From Sediminibacillus massiliensis (lineage in GTDB: Bacteria > Bacillota > Bacilli > Bacillales > Amphibacillaceae), in assembly GCF_900156915.1 (NCBI RefSeq), contig NZ_LT732535.1, forward strand, positions 2,169,272 to 2,233,271: DNA of 64,000 bases, in the 5' to 3' direction. The translations under genes were made by a program, and so were the position numbers. Below the pieces are notes generated by a model. The model was not told where the DNA came from and ran no database searches. It saw only the letters and a list, made by a program, of their open reading frames with translations. Below, piece after piece: positions 50,492 to 59,198 of this stretch (position 1 is the stretch's first letter; each line of letters starts with the position of its first letter).

Positions 50492-50961
50492 TATAGAGTC
50501 CCCCTATAAACAGCTGTTTCATAATGTTTAAGCATCTTTTCAGATTGAACATATGTTTTATTTATAACCTTCAATTTATATAACAACTTTCCAGTTATAG
50601 TAGGAGAATCAACTTTTGCAAAACTTTCTATAAAGATCACCTTGCAGTTAATAAGCTTTGAGAAAACACATAAAGGGATCACTACTCCTGCACCAGTAGT
50701 AATGATTACGTTAGGTCTTTCCTTTGCGAGAATAAAAATTGCATTAAAGATATTAAATAAGAATTTAAAAATAAAAGCTTTTTGCTTTCTATCTTGCTGA
50801 ATAAAGTAATACTTCTTCTTGTTCTTCAATAAATTCTTCGAAGTTTCGCTTTTTTCACTAACCCAAAAAGTATCATAGTTTCCTGACAACTCTTCTAGTT
50901 GTAACAACTGTGTTAAATGTCCCCCTGTCGAACTAGCAAGACACAGTTTCACTTTTCCCAT
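50488..50961 (-). CDS. PssD/Alg14-like glycosyltransferase subunit
   Basis: The 157-residue protein carries the Alg14 motif CLASSTGGHLTQLLQL, a membrane-associated stretch and ITTGAGVVIPLCV, FIESFAKVDSPT. Alg14-type subunits recruit the Alg13-like partner to the membrane and bind the lipid acceptor. The ATG has GAAGGGCG ahead. Confidence 0.88.
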   Translation of the reverse strand: MGKVKLCLASSTGGHLTQLLQLEELSGNYDTFWVSEKSETSKNLLKNKKKYYFIQQDRKQKAFIFKFLFNIFNAIFILAKERPNVIITTGAGVVIPLCVFSKLINCKVIFIESFAKVDSPTITGKLLYKLKVINKTYVQSEKMLKHYETAVYRGTLY

Positions 50962-51002
50962 AATATTTCGCCCTTCTTTTAAATGATTAGTATGTTGAGT
51001 TT

Positions 51003-51692
51003 TTAATACGCATCCTTAGAACCAAATAGTACTAATACAGTTTTAAATATCAGCTTGAAATCTATAACCATATTTCTTTTACGAATATACTTTAAATCTA
51101 ACTCAACCCACTCATCAAATCCTATATTGCTTCTCCCGCTCACTTGCCAGTAACAGGTTAGGCCTGGAACGACCTTTAGCCTTTGCTTTTGATAACTCGT
51201 ATATTGAGCAACTTCATTGGGTAGCGGTGGTCTCGGTCCAACAAGACTCATCTCACCTCTTAATACATTAAATAATTGTGGCAATTCATCAATACTAGTC
51301 TTTCTTATAAATTTCCCTATATTGGTAATCCTTGGATCATCTTTAATTTTGAAGACAGGACCTTCCGCTTCATTCTGTTCCATTAACGAAGCCTTTAATT
51401 CTTCAGCATTGGAAACCATCGACCGAAATTTATACATTGAAAATTTCTTACCATCTTTGCCAATGCGTACCTGACTAAATAGAACTGGACCCTTTTCATC
51501 TTCCACTTTTATCATTAGTGCAATAATGATAAACAGAGGAGAAAGGATAACTATTCCTAGAACAGCAGCTATGATATCAATCATTCTTTTCATAGCTAAG
51601 TAAAATTTACTATCACTTACCTGCACTTGCTGAAGTGGTATTTCTCTATTCTTTTGTATTACTGTGCTTTTGTTAGAAGTTGACACTGGCAA
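51003..51692 (-). CDS. Undecaprenyl-phosphate sugar phosphotransferase (priming)
   Basis: A 229-residue WbaP/EpsL-type priming enzyme. One membrane segment (residues ~36-62), then GPVLFSQVRIGKDGKKFSMYKFRSM, ITNIGKFIRKTSIDELPQL, LRGEMSLVGPRPPLP and VKPGLTCYWQVSGRSN-like motifs. It starts the repeat unit by moving a sugar-1-phosphate to the lipid carrier. The start is TTG with GGTGAA upstream. It lacks the long N-terminal part of WbaP, like short Firmicute forms. Confidence 0.9.
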   Translation of the reverse strand: MPVSTSNKSTVIQKNREIPLQQVQVSDSKFYLAMKRMIDIIAAVLGIVILSPLFIIIALMIKVEDEKGPVLFSQVRIGKDGKKFSMYKFRSMVSNAEELKASLMEQNEAEGPVFKIKDDPRITNIGKFIRKTSIDELPQLFNVLRGEMSLVGPRPPLPNEVAQYTSYQKQRLKVVPGLTCYWQVSGRSNIGFDEWVELDLKYIRKRNMVIDFKLIFKTVLVLFGSKDAY

Positions 51693-51722
51693 TAGTTCAC
51701 CAACTTTCTAAAAGATTAAAAG

Positions 51723-53048
51723 TTATATTGTCACTTTGCTAAAATTATTGTTTAATGAAGGTCTACCAATAGAATGATATTCTACCCGATGTTCTCTCAT
51801 TGTTTCTATGCTAAAACAATTTCTTCCATCAATAACCAGAGGATATTTCATTGTGGTAAAAAGTTTAGGATTTACACCTTTTATTTCATCCCATTCAGTT
51901 AAAATAAGAACAGCGTCACTATTTTGAACAGCTTCTGCTACATTTTCTGTATATTGAACTTTATCGTTTAAAAGTGTTTTAGCATTTTCTGTAGCAATTG
52001 GATCAAAAGCAACTACTTCTGCACCGCTCTTTACCAATTCCTCTGTAATAACTAAAGAAGCGGCTTCCCGCATATCGTCAGTGTTAGGCTTAAACGCCAA
52101 ACCTAAGACGGCAATTTTCTTTCCTTCTATTAAAGGCAGACGATCGGCCAACTTATCCAGCAGCAAAGCCTGCTGTTTTTTATTAACATTTACTACACCT
52201 TTTAATAATTCAAAGTCATACTCTACGTTACCAGCAATTTGAATTAATGCTTTTGTATCTTTTGGAAAACAGGAACCGCCATATCCAATACCGGCATTTA
52301 AGAATTTGTCGCCAATCCGCTTATCCATTCCCATTCCTTTTGCTACATCTTCCACATTAGCGTCTACACGCTCACAAATGTTAGAAATTTCATTAATGAA
52401 ACTAATCTTAGTAGCAAGGAAAGCATTGGAAGCATACTTAATCATTTCTGCACTTCTAATGTCTGTTCTAAACACAGGGACACCAAATGGCTGATTAATA
52501 TCTTCTATTATATTAGCAGCTTCTACGCTGTCTGCTCCGACCACAATTCGATCACCATTAAAAGAATCATAGATAGCAGAACCCTCTTTTAAGAATTCAG
52601 GATTAGATACGACTTCCACATTCACATTCTGAACTAGATTCACATTGATAATCTGTTTGATTTTATGATTCGTGCCTACTGGAACTGTGCTCTTTGTAAC
52701 TACTACGGTATCTTGTTTGATATGAGTTGCTATGTCCTTTGCAACCCGTTCTACAAATACTAAGTTGGCAGAACCATCTTCTTTTTCCGGGGTTCCTACC
52801 GCTATGTAGATCACATCAGCATCTTCAAATCCTTCTTCATGACTATTGGTAAAATACAGCCGATTTGCTTCTAAATTTTTCATCATTAATTCATCAAGGC
52901 CTGGTTCGTAAATAGGAGAAATCCCTTTCCTCATCTTTTCCACCTTTGCTTGGTCAATATCAATACACGTAACAGTATGGCCAATTTCAGATAGGCTGAC
53001 ACCAGTAACTAAACCGACATAACCTGTTCCTACAACTGCAATTTTCAT
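51723..53048 (-). CDS. ugd: UDP-glucose 6-dehydrogenase
   Basis: The 441-residue enzyme has the Rossmann motif KIAVVGTGYVGLVTGVSLSE, the catalytic-Cys motif NAGIGYGGSCFPKDTKAL and VLGLAFKPNTDDMREA. It oxidises UDP-glucose twice to UDP-glucuronate. The ATG at 53048 has GGAGGTC ahead. It lies 17 bases after galU, giving a compact UDP-glucose to UDP-glucuronate unit. A second, decayed ugd of another subtype is at 39666-40170. Confidence 0.92.
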   Translation of the reverse strand: MKIAVVGTGYVGLVTGVSLSEIGHTVTCIDIDQAKVEKMRKGISPIYEPGLDELMMKNLEANRLYFTNSHEEGFEDADVIYIAVGTPEKEDGSANLVFVERVAKDIATHIKQDTVVVTKSTVPVGTNHKIKQIINVNLVQNVNVEVVSNPEFLKEGSAIYDSFNGDRIVVGADSVEAANIIEDINQPFGVPVFRTDIRSAEMIKYASNAFLATKISFINEISNICERVDANVEDVAKGMGMDKRIGDKFLNAGIGYGGSCFPKDTKALIQIAGNVEYDFELLKGVVNVNKKQQALLLDKLADRLPLIEGKKIAVLGLAFKPNTDDMREAASLVITEELVKSGAEVVAFDPIATENAKTLLNDKVQYTENVAEAVQNSDAVLILTEWDEIKGVNPKLFTTMKYPLVIDGRNCFSIETMREHRVEYHSIGRPSLNNNFSKVTI

Positions 53049-53065
53049 TTTTTTGACCTCCACTT

Positions 53066-53944
53066 TTAGATTTCTGCTTTTAGTGGTAGAAGTTCTTTAA
53101 GCATTGCTTCTACTTCTTTGCCAAACTCTTCATTTTGCAAAGCAAACTCTATCGTTGTCTTAATAAAACCTAACTTTTCGCCCACATCATATCGCTTGCC
53201 TTCAAAGTCATAAGCATAGACACTTTGTAATTCATTAAGGTTTTGAATAGCATCTGTTAACTGAATTTCGCCACCTGCGCCTATCTGTTGTTTATCCAAG
53301 AATTCAAAAATCTCTGGAGTTAAAACATAACGACCCATGATAGCCAAATTAGAAGGGGCAGTACCGGGTTCCGGTTTTTCAACAAAGCGATTTACTTTGT
53401 ATCTTCTACCTTCATTACCAATTGGATCAATAATGCCATAACGGTGGGTTTCATTATCATCTACAGTTTGGACGCCTATCACAGATGACTGGGTTTCATC
53501 ATATTGGTCAATTAACTGTTTCAAACCTGGTGTTTCGCTTTGAACAATATCATCTCCCAGCAAGACAGCGAATGGGTCATCACCAATAAATTTACGCGCA
53601 CACCAGACAGCATGCCCTAACCCTTTTGCATCTTTCTGTCTTATGTAGTGAATATCTACTTGTCCAGGTTGCTTTGTTTTTTCCAACAAGTCAAACTTTT
53701 CTTTCTTAATAAGGTTATCTTCTAATTCGAAATTATTATCAAAGTGATCCTCAATTGCACGCTTACCTTTCCCAGTTACGATAAGTATATCTTCAATTCC
53801 TGACGCAATTGCTTCTTCCACAATATATTGAATAGTTGGTTTATCGACTATTGGCAACATTTCTTTTGGCATTGCCTTTGTTGCTGGTAGAAATCTGGTA
53901 CCCAATCCAGCTGCAGGAATAATAGCTTTTTTTACTTTTTTCAA
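53066..53944 (-). CDS. galU: UTP-glucose-1-phosphate uridylyltransferase
   Basis: A 292-residue GalU/GtaB enzyme with [27 protein letters not shown], the Lys in VEKP, and typical [21 protein letters not shown]. It makes UDP-glucose for ugd and the glycosyltransferases. It starts at TTG preceded by GGAGGAG. Confidence 0.93.
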   Translation of the reverse strand: MKKVKKAIIPAAGLGTRFLPATKAMPKEMLPIVDKPTIQYIVEEAIASGIEDILIVTGKGKRAIEDHFDNNFELEDNLIKKEKFDLLEKTKQPGQVDIHYIRQKDAKGLGHAVWCARKFIGDDPFAVLLGDDIVQSETPGLKQLIDQYDETQSSVIGVQTVDDNETHRYGIIDPIGNEGRRYKVNRFVEKPEPGTAPSNLAIMGRYVLTPEIFEFLDKQQIGAGGEIQLTDAIQNLNELQSVYAYDFEGKRYDVGEKLGFIKTTIEFALQNEEFGKEVEAMLKELLPLKAEI

Positions 53945-54214
53945 GTTGCTCTCCTCCAGTTAACGATGAATATAAGATCATATAGTACAGGAAATAACTA
54001 GTATAAAGTTATAGACTTAACAAAAGCACCTTTTTACTAATTATTTACTTTTATTAGATTAAAATAATAAATTCAAGGATAAATTTTACTAATTCCGCAA
54101 AATTACTGTTATACTCGAATCCATAAGAAAAGGATAGAGGTCTGTCCGTTAGGTTTATAGAAGTATGTGGTGTTAAGGTAGGAGCCATATAACACCAGGT
54201 GGAAAGTATTAACC
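53945..54214. promoter_or_regulatory. Leader region upstream of galU
   Basis: No gene. TGGTGTTA and TAACACCA (54168-54197) form an inverted repeat around a 14-nt loop. There is no T run behind it on the minus strand, so it may be a leader structure rather than a terminator. The AT-rich part nearer galU has TATACT-type -10 candidates, but none with a well spaced -35. Confidence 0.4.
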
Positions 54215-54982
54215 TTAAAACAACCCTAGAAATTTTTTCTTTTTAATTCTTTCAGGAACATCCCCAACAACTGTCTCTCCTTCAAGAAGCAATTGAGCGT
54301 TTTCCATTAAGAAATAAGTCATTGAATACCCATAGCTTGTTTGTATCTCATTCATAGCATCCTGCATACAGAATCCTCTTGTAGTTGTATTATGTGCATC
54401 AGAGGAAATAAAGTGTGTTAGATTAGATTCTATCAATTGATGCGAAAATTTTCGGATTTCCTTCCCAAACTTCCCTACAACACTAGCCGCTGTGATCTGC
54501 GTGAGTGTTCCATTATTCACAAACTCATACAGCTGATCAGGGCTTTGTATCAACTCTTTATTTCGTTCAGGATGAACGATGATTGGCTTGTAGCCTTGCA
54601 CTTGCAAATCAAAAAGTAGTTGTTTGGTATATCGAGGAACATGATTAGAGGGCAGTTCCACGAATAAATAGCCGCTCGTCTGGTTGAGAGGCAACAGATC
54701 CCCTTCTTCCAAGAGATTAATCATTTCACCGTTTATCCGTGTTTCCTGTCCGGGGAGTATGGTAAGAGGAATATTTTCAGCTTGTATTCTATCATTTAGC
54801 AGGTCAACTTGTTCGATGATTTCTTGTTTATAGTTATCATACTTCCCGTTAAGGTGATGAGGTGTCGCGATAATCGTATGTATTCCTTGAGAGACAGCTT
54901 CATTTGCCATATCCAAGCTATCTTCTAGCGTTTTCGCTCCGTCATCAACGCCTGGCAATATGTGACAATGTATATCAATCAT
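54215..54982 (-). CDS. ywqE: Tyrosine-protein phosphatase, PHP type (YwqE/CpsB-like)
   Basis: A 255-residue metal-dependent phosphatase. All ligand motifs are present: HCH (residues 5-7), PHH (41-43), Glu80 in GQETR, HPER (His137) and DAH (Asp195, His197). It removes phosphate from the tyrosine-rich tail of the BY-kinase and so sets chain length and output. A TGCTATAAT extended -10 lies about 65-72 bases upstream, so it can be made apart from the kinase. Confidence 0.9.
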   Translation of the reverse strand: MIDIHCHILPGVDDGAKTLEDSLDMANEAVSQGIHTIIATPHHLNGKYDNYKQEIIEQVDLLNDRIQAENIPLTILPGQETRINGEMINLLEEGDLLPLNQTSGYLFVELPSNHVPRYTKQLLFDLQVQGYKPIIVHPERNKELIQSPDQLYEFVNNGTLTQITAASVVGKFGKEIRKFSHQLIESNLTHFISSDAHNTTTRGFCMQDAMNEIQTSYGYSMTYFLMENAQLLLEGETVVGDVPERIKKKKFLGLF

Positions 54983-55045
54983 TTATCTCATTCCCCTGTT
55001 CCTGCCATAATTTTAGGACTTTTTTCTCTTTCATTCGCTTTTCCT

Positions 55046-55054
55046 ATTATAGCA
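55046..55054 (-). promoter_or_regulatory. Extended -10 promoter of ywqE
   Basis: TGCTATAAT on the minus strand is an ideal extended -10. The -35 region is only a run of T. Confidence 0.5.
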
Positions 55055-55174
55055 GGCTTTATAGCGAAAAAAAACAGCAAATCCTGTCGTTTTTTGGCAT
55101 ATTGCTAGAATTTTACAATTCCAGTAATTTCAAAAAACGCTTTCATTGCCGCTATATCTAACCTAGTGTAAACA

Positions 55175-55936
55175 TTAGATAAAACCGAATATTTTCTTTT
55201 TCTTCACCCGGTTCGGCTCGCGGCTTATAACAGGCTTTCCTTTTATTACATTTTGTGCGTTTTCCTTCAATTCTTCTGTAATATCCTGTCCGTGCCTTTT
55301 TCCAATAGCATGATAAGCCTCGGTTAAATAGATTTCTTCTTTAGAGTCTTTATTTCCACTAGAAACAAAATGAACTAAGTTAGCGTCTATTAAGATATCC
55401 GTCAGCTTTTGCAGTTTCTTGCCGTTTTTTCCAAGTATACTTTTGGCAGACACTTCTGCCAATGCGCCATTTTTCACAAACTCATATAAAAAGTTAGGGT
55501 TATTTTGCAGGAGGGTTGATTTGTCTACTTGTGAAATGATTGGTGTGTTGTTATGGATTTGAATATTGTAAATGAACTGATTGGATTGCTCTGGATCCGC
55601 ATTTTCCTGCAAGTCTACTAGCAGGTATCCACCAGCTGAACCTAATGAAAACAAGTTTCCCTTTGACACGGTATCGACTAACTTTTCATCGAGGCTTAAT
55701 ATATGACCTTGAATGATTCCCAACTGGATTTTTTCTTGGATAAGACGCTCATTCAATAATAATACCCGTTCCTCGATTTCTTTTTGAAGGCTATTGGTTA
55801 ACTCCTGGATTCTAGGTGTAGCCATCACTGTATGAATGCCATTTCCTACAGCCCTTTTTGCCATCGATATGCTTTCTTCCATATGCTTTGCTCCATCATC
55901 TATCCCAGGCAATATATGACAATGTATATCGATCAA
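55175..55936 (-). CDS. Inactive-looking YwqE paralogue (pseudo-phosphatase)
   Basis: A 253-residue protein, full length and colinear with the YwqE copy next to it (same ends: MIDIHCHILPG and KKKKIFGFI). Against the intact copy: PHH is PRI (42-43), the Glu of GQETR is replaced by Ile in a GHILS stretch, HPER is QVDK, and DAH is GNK. Only the first HCH and the DDGA element remain, so it cannot hold the normal metal centre. It has no frameshift and a good TTG start with GAGGAG eight bases ahead (a GTG three codons earlier is too close). It may bind the kinase tail without cleaving it, or compete with the active copy. Confidence 0.85.
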   Translation of the reverse strand: MIDIHCHILPGIDDGAKHMEESISMAKRAVGNGIHTVMATPRIQELTNSLQKEIEERVLLLNERLIQEKIQLGIIQGHILSLDEKLVDTVSKGNLFSLGSAGGYLLVDLQENADPEQSNQFIYNIQIHNNTPIISQVDKSTLLQNNPNFLYEFVKNGALAEVSAKSILGKNGKKLQKLTDILIDANLVHFVSSGNKDSKEEIYLTEAYHAIGKRHGQDITEELKENAQNVIKGKPVISREPNRVKKKKIFGFI

Positions 55937-55984
55937 TAATTTCACTCCTCAGACATGATAGTAGGTCTTTTTATCGATATGACA

Positions 55985-56013
55985 AGTATATCAGCATAAA
56001 TTGGAGTTTTGAA
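55985..56013 (-). promoter_or_regulatory. Promoter upstream of the YwqE paralogue
   Basis: On the minus strand TTCAAA, 17 bases with a TGA just before, then TATACT. It lies after the terminator of the kinase gene. Confidence 0.55.
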
Positions 56014-56081
56014 TAAGAACTTTTGTCGTATTTTGGAATTTTAGTAGGTTCTATTTCACTCATAATGTTGACTTTGCTTGT

Positions 56082-56113
56082 AAAAAAACCTCTCCCCACT
56101 CGGGAAGAGGTTT
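56082..56113 (-). terminator. Rho-independent terminator after the tyrosine kinase gene
   Basis: AACCTCT-CCC pairs with GGG-AGAGGTT with one mismatch and a 4-nt loop, followed on the minus strand by seven T. It divides the regulatory genes from the rest of the polysaccharide cluster. Confidence 0.85.
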
Positions 56114-56116
56114 CTC

Positions 56117-56809
56117 TCAATTGGTACCGTAATAATAATAATGACCTTTCTTTTCTTCTCTGTCATTCAAAACTACGCCTAGGAGCTTAGCTTTGGCTGG
56201 TGACAATAATTCTTTTGCCTTTTCTGCCGCATCATATTCGGTCTGCTTGCTTCGCACCACAATCAGCGCACCATCGCAAATATTGGCAAGAATTTGGGCG
56301 TCTGTAACAGCCAAAACAGGTGGGGTATCAAAGATAATCAGATCATATATCCCTTTTGCCTCGCTGATCATTCTTTCCATTGCTTTCGAACCTAGAAGTT
56401 CTGATGGGTTTGGCGGAATCGGGCCACATGACAGCAAGTCAAGGTTTGTAACATCACTTCCAACAACGCTATCTTCCAATGTTTGTTCACCAACCAGGAC
56501 ATTACTGAGTCCACGTCGATTGTCGAGACGGAATGTATAGTGCATGGTAGGCTTTCTCATATCGGCGTCAATTAACAAAACTCGTTTCCCTTGCTGGGCA
56601 AACACGATTGCCAAGTTAGCCACTGTCGAGGATTTCCCTTCTGATGGACCAGAAGACGTGACTAACATAGTTTTCAAATCGTCATCTACTGCAGCGAACT
56701 GCAAATTCGTCCTGATGGTGCGGTATTGTTCCGAAATCGGGGAACGGGGATTCAGCTTTGTAATCAGGTGTCTTATATTGTTTCTAGACTGTTTTTTTCT
56801 TTTGGCCAT
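56117..56809 (-). CDS. ywqD: Bacterial tyrosine kinase (YwqD/CpsD type)
   Basis: The 230-residue BY-kinase has Walker A TSSGPSEGKSS (51-61), Walker A' LLIDADMRKP, Walker B IIFDTPP and the C-terminal tyrosine cluster (Tyr224-Tyr227). It needs the membrane modulator coded just upstream, with which the start overlaps by 26 bases. It controls polymerisation and export by autophosphorylation. AAGGGGAC precedes the ATG. Confidence 0.93.
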   Translation of the reverse strand: MAKRKKQSRNNIRHLITKLNPRSPISEQYRTIRTNLQFAAVDDDLKTMLVTSSGPSEGKSSTVANLAIVFAQQGKRVLLIDADMRKPTMHYTFRLDNRRGLSNVLVGEQTLEDSVVGSDVTNLDLLSCGPIPPNPSELLGSKAMERMISEAKGIYDLIIFDTPPVLAVTDAQILANICDGALIVVRSKQTEYDAAEKAKELLSPAKAKLLGVVLNDREEKKGHYYYYGTN

Positions 56810-57545
56810 TTATTTGTCCCCTTCCTCGTGGAGTAGCTGACTTTCCAAAAGCACTTGCCGCCAAATCCTCTTCTGTAATATGGGATATAACGCCAATTAC
56901 CGGCAGTTCTAATTTCTTTTCGATGTCTGTTTCTGTTTTGATGGTATTGTCCATGTATTCTAGCAAGAATGCGATTCCCACTCCAACCATGGCTCCAAGC
57001 ACTACTGCAATTGCAATATTCAATAATGGCTTAGGACTAACTGGTGTCGGGTCGGCTGTGACAGTTGCCTGTGAAAGGATATTGACGTTGTTAACATTCA
57101 TTAAATCGGGTATTTCATCTTGGAATAGCTCTACTGTTGTATTGGCTATATCCACTGCAGTGACATGACTGATGTCAGATGCAGTAACCAATACTACTTG
57201 GGAATTCTCTTCACTTGAAACTTGTATCTTTTCGCTTAACTGCTCAGCAGACAAATTGAGATTTAATTCTTCGGCAACGCCGCCTAATATTCTTGGACTC
57301 TTTATTATAACGTTGTATGTATTAATCAATTCCACGTTGGAACGTATCTCGTTGATTTCTACACTTTCGGCATCTTGATTGTTTTGATTGACGATAAATT
57401 GAGAGCTGGCTTCATAGGTAGGTGTGATAATAAAATAACTGATGATGGCACTAATCAACGCTGCTCCTATTATTAAGGAAATGATCATTAACGCTCTTTT
57501 GCGTAAGACCTCAAATATTTCCTTCAGAGATATGGTTTCCTCCAT
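56784..57545 (-). CDS. ywqC: Chain-length regulator/kinase modulator (YwqC/Wzz type)
   Basis: A 253-residue Wzz-domain protein: ISLKEIFEVLRKRALMI leads into membrane segment 1 (~18-38), then an extracellular helical part, then membrane segment 2 (~173-195) with the Pro-rich PTPVSPKPLLNIAIAVVLG motif. The cytosolic tail activates the BY-kinase. GGGGGAAAG lies before the ATG. It is the first gene of the exopolysaccharide cluster and is divergent from the LysM/P60 gene. Confidence 0.9.
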   Translation of the reverse strand: MEETISLKEIFEVLRKRALMIISLIIGAALISAIISYFIITPTYEASSQFIVNQNNQDAESVEINEIRSNVELINTYNVIIKSPRILGGVAEELNLNLSAEQLSEKIQVSSEENSQVVLVTASDISHVTAVDIANTTVELFQDEIPDLMNVNNVNILSQATVTADPTPVSPKPLLNIAIAVVLGAMVGVGIAFLLEYMDNTIKTETDIEKKLELPVIGVISHITEEDLAASAFGKSATPRGRGQINGQKKKTV

Positions 57546-57682
57546 GTCTTTCCCCCCGGGTGTTTATTATACTGACTTTCTCTAATTCATACTTGTCTGT
57601 TAACACTTTCGAAATTATAACACAATTTTACAATTGGTGACACAGGTAATTTGTTGGAAAGGGAGAAATATATCGTTTAAAC

Positions 57683-57699
57683 ATTACAATTATATTACA
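57683..57699 (-). promoter_or_regulatory. Perfect WalR (YycF) box
   Basis: On the minus strand TGTAAT-ATAAT-TGTAAT, a direct repeat that fits the WalR consensus TGTWAH-N5-TGTWAH exactly. It lies 28-44 bases upstream of the -10 of the LysM/P60 gene, an activating position, and within the divergent region shared with ywqC. Confidence 0.75.
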
Positions 57700-57723
57700 A
57701 ATACCGAGGTTGTTTGTAACATG

Positions 57724-57732
57724 TGATATAAT
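57724..57732 (+). promoter_or_regulatory. Extended -10 promoter of the LysM/P60 gene
   Basis: TGATATAAT, an ideal extended -10, about 75 bases upstream of the ATG. The -35 is weak, in line with need for an activator. Confidence 0.6.
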
Positions 57733-57806
57733 TATCTGAAATTCTACGAAAAGATACAAAACAGCAATGAATCTAGTAATTTATCACATAAAAAGGGGAA
57801 TGGTGA

Positions 57807-59066
57807 ATGAAAAAGACAGTACTCTCGATTACTGCCACTGCAGTCATTGCTACATCATATGCCGCAACAGTAGATGCAGCATCCTATACCGTCCAGAGGG
57901 GGGATTCGTTATGGACCATCGCCCAGAAAAATAATACGACGGTCGATACGTTGAAGTCTCTGAACAAGTTGAACAACGAAATCATTTTTCCGAACCAGGT
58001 ACTGAAAGTAGACGGTTCCTCTGATTCAAAACAGAAGGATACATCCGAAAAGAAAGAAACAAGCACTTCCAAATCCGATACATATAAGGTTAAAGCCGGT
58101 GATTCTCTCAGCAAGATTGCCGCCAAACATAACATATCTTTAACGAACCTAATGAAGTGGAACAATCTATCCACAACATTGATCTATCCTGGAGATGTTC
58201 TTAAAGTCTCCAAGTCTACGAGTTCTGCACCGAAACAGGAAGATCAAAAGAAAAGCTCTTCCAGTTCAAGTTCGGATTCAAGTACTTCTACATATAAAGT
58301 AGTTTCCGGTGACTACTTAGGAAAAATTGCTTCGACGTTCGGCACTTCCGTCAGCAATCTAAAAAAATGGAACAATCTTTCCTCTGACATGATTTATGTC
58401 GGCCAAACGTTGAAGGTGAATGCCAGCAGTAGCTCGAGTTCTTCTAATGAGAAAAAGGAAACTACCTCTAATTCGAATACAAATTCGAAGGCCACTACAT
58501 ATAAAGTAGTTTCAGGTGATTACCTAGGCAAGATTGCTTCTAAGTTCGGTGTCTCTGTCAGCGATTTAAAGAAATGGAACGGACTTTCTTCCAACCTGAT
58601 ATACGCCGGACAAACATTAAAGGTGAATGCAAACGGAAGTTCCAGCGGTTCTAAAACAGAGACTCCTAATAAAGAGGTCGCATCCCAGGAAGTCGACTAT
58701 AACCCTACCATCCTGGTAAATGAAGCGAAGAAGTTCCTCGGGCAGAAATACGTCTGGGGCGGATCAAGTCCTGCGACCGGGTTTGACTGCAGCGGTTACA
58801 TCTATTATTTGTACAACAAAGCGGGTAAAAGCATTGGTAGATTATCAAGTGACGGATACTACAATCGTTCCTATTATGTGAACAATCCACAGGTAGGCGA
58901 CCTTGTTTTCTTTTCGGGTACATACCGCTCCGGCATCTCTCACTTGGGAATCTATATCGGCAATGACCAATTCATCCATGCAGCGTCAAGCGGGGTACAG
59001 ATCACAAAGTTAAGCAACAGCTCTTATTGGAGCAAGCGTTTTGAAGGATACAAACGTTTATACTAA
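57807..59066 (+). CDS. LysM-NlpC/P60 D,L-endopeptidase (LytE/LytF-like)
   Basis: The 419-residue wall hydrolase has a signal peptide (cut after VDA, ~24), four LysM domains (about 26-69, 93-137, 165-208, 232-275) joined by Ser-rich linkers, and a C-terminal NlpC/P60 domain with the catalytic Cys in FDCSGYIY and His in ISHLGIYIG and IHAAS. It binds peptidoglycan and cuts D-gamma-Glu-DAP bonds in wall turnover and cell separation. LysM 3 and 4 are nearly identical also at DNA level. AAAAGGGG lies before the ATG. A WalR box and a strong extended -10 precede it. Confidence 0.92.
   Translation: MKKTVLSITATAVIATSYAATVDAASYTVQRGDSLWTIAQKNNTTVDTLKSLNKLNNEIIFPNQVLKVDGSSDSKQKDTSEKKETSTSKSDTYKVKAGDSLSKIAAKHNISLTNLMKWNNLSTTLIYPGDVLKVSKSTSSAPKQEDQKKSSSSSSSDSSTSTYKVVSGDYLGKIASTFGTSVSNLKKWNNLSSDMIYVGQTLKVNASSSSSSSNEKKETTSNSNTNSKATTYKVVSGDYLGKIASKFGVSVSDLKKWNGLSSNLIYAGQTLKVNANGSSSGSKTETPNKEVASQEVDYNPTILVNEAKKFLGQKYVWGGSSPATGFDCSGYIYYLYNKAGKSIGRLSSDGYYNRSYYVNNPQVGDLVFFSGTYRSGISHLGIYIGNDQFIHAASSGVQITKLSNSSYWSKRFEGYKRLY
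58289..58631 (+). repeat. Tandem duplication of a LysM-coding unit
   Basis: Two units starting at about 58291 and 58498 (207 bases apart, 69 codons) share long identical stretches, each coding [14 protein letters not shown] and LKKWN. This points to a fairly recent copy event inside the gene. Confidence 0.7.
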
Positions 59067-59075
59067 TCAAGCATC

Positions 59076-59110
59076 AACCGGTCGGGACAATCTGTCTTGG
59101 CCGGTTTTTT
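59076..59110 (+). terminator. Rho-independent terminator of the LysM/P60 gene
   Basis: AACCGG/CCGGTT outer stem with an inner GACA/TGTC stem, followed by six T. Confidence 0.85.
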
Positions 59111-59151
59111 CGTTTAGTTGCTGCCAGGCTATTCAGTAACCACCTGCAGTC

Positions 59152-59160
59152 TGATATAAT
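59152..59160 (+). promoter_or_regulatory. Extended -10 promoter of the second YesL gene
   Basis: TGATATAAT, followed within a few bases by GTTAAACGCTTACA (59163-59176), a partial cre-like sequence with two mismatches in its left half. Confidence 0.5.
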
Positions 59161-59198
59161 ATGTTAAACGCTTACAAAATTGAATCGGAGGGTTTAAT

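Noticed and set aside
55128-55141. cre-like sequence upstream of ywqE
   Set aside because: Two of the fixed positions at one end are wrong and it lies well upstream of the -10.
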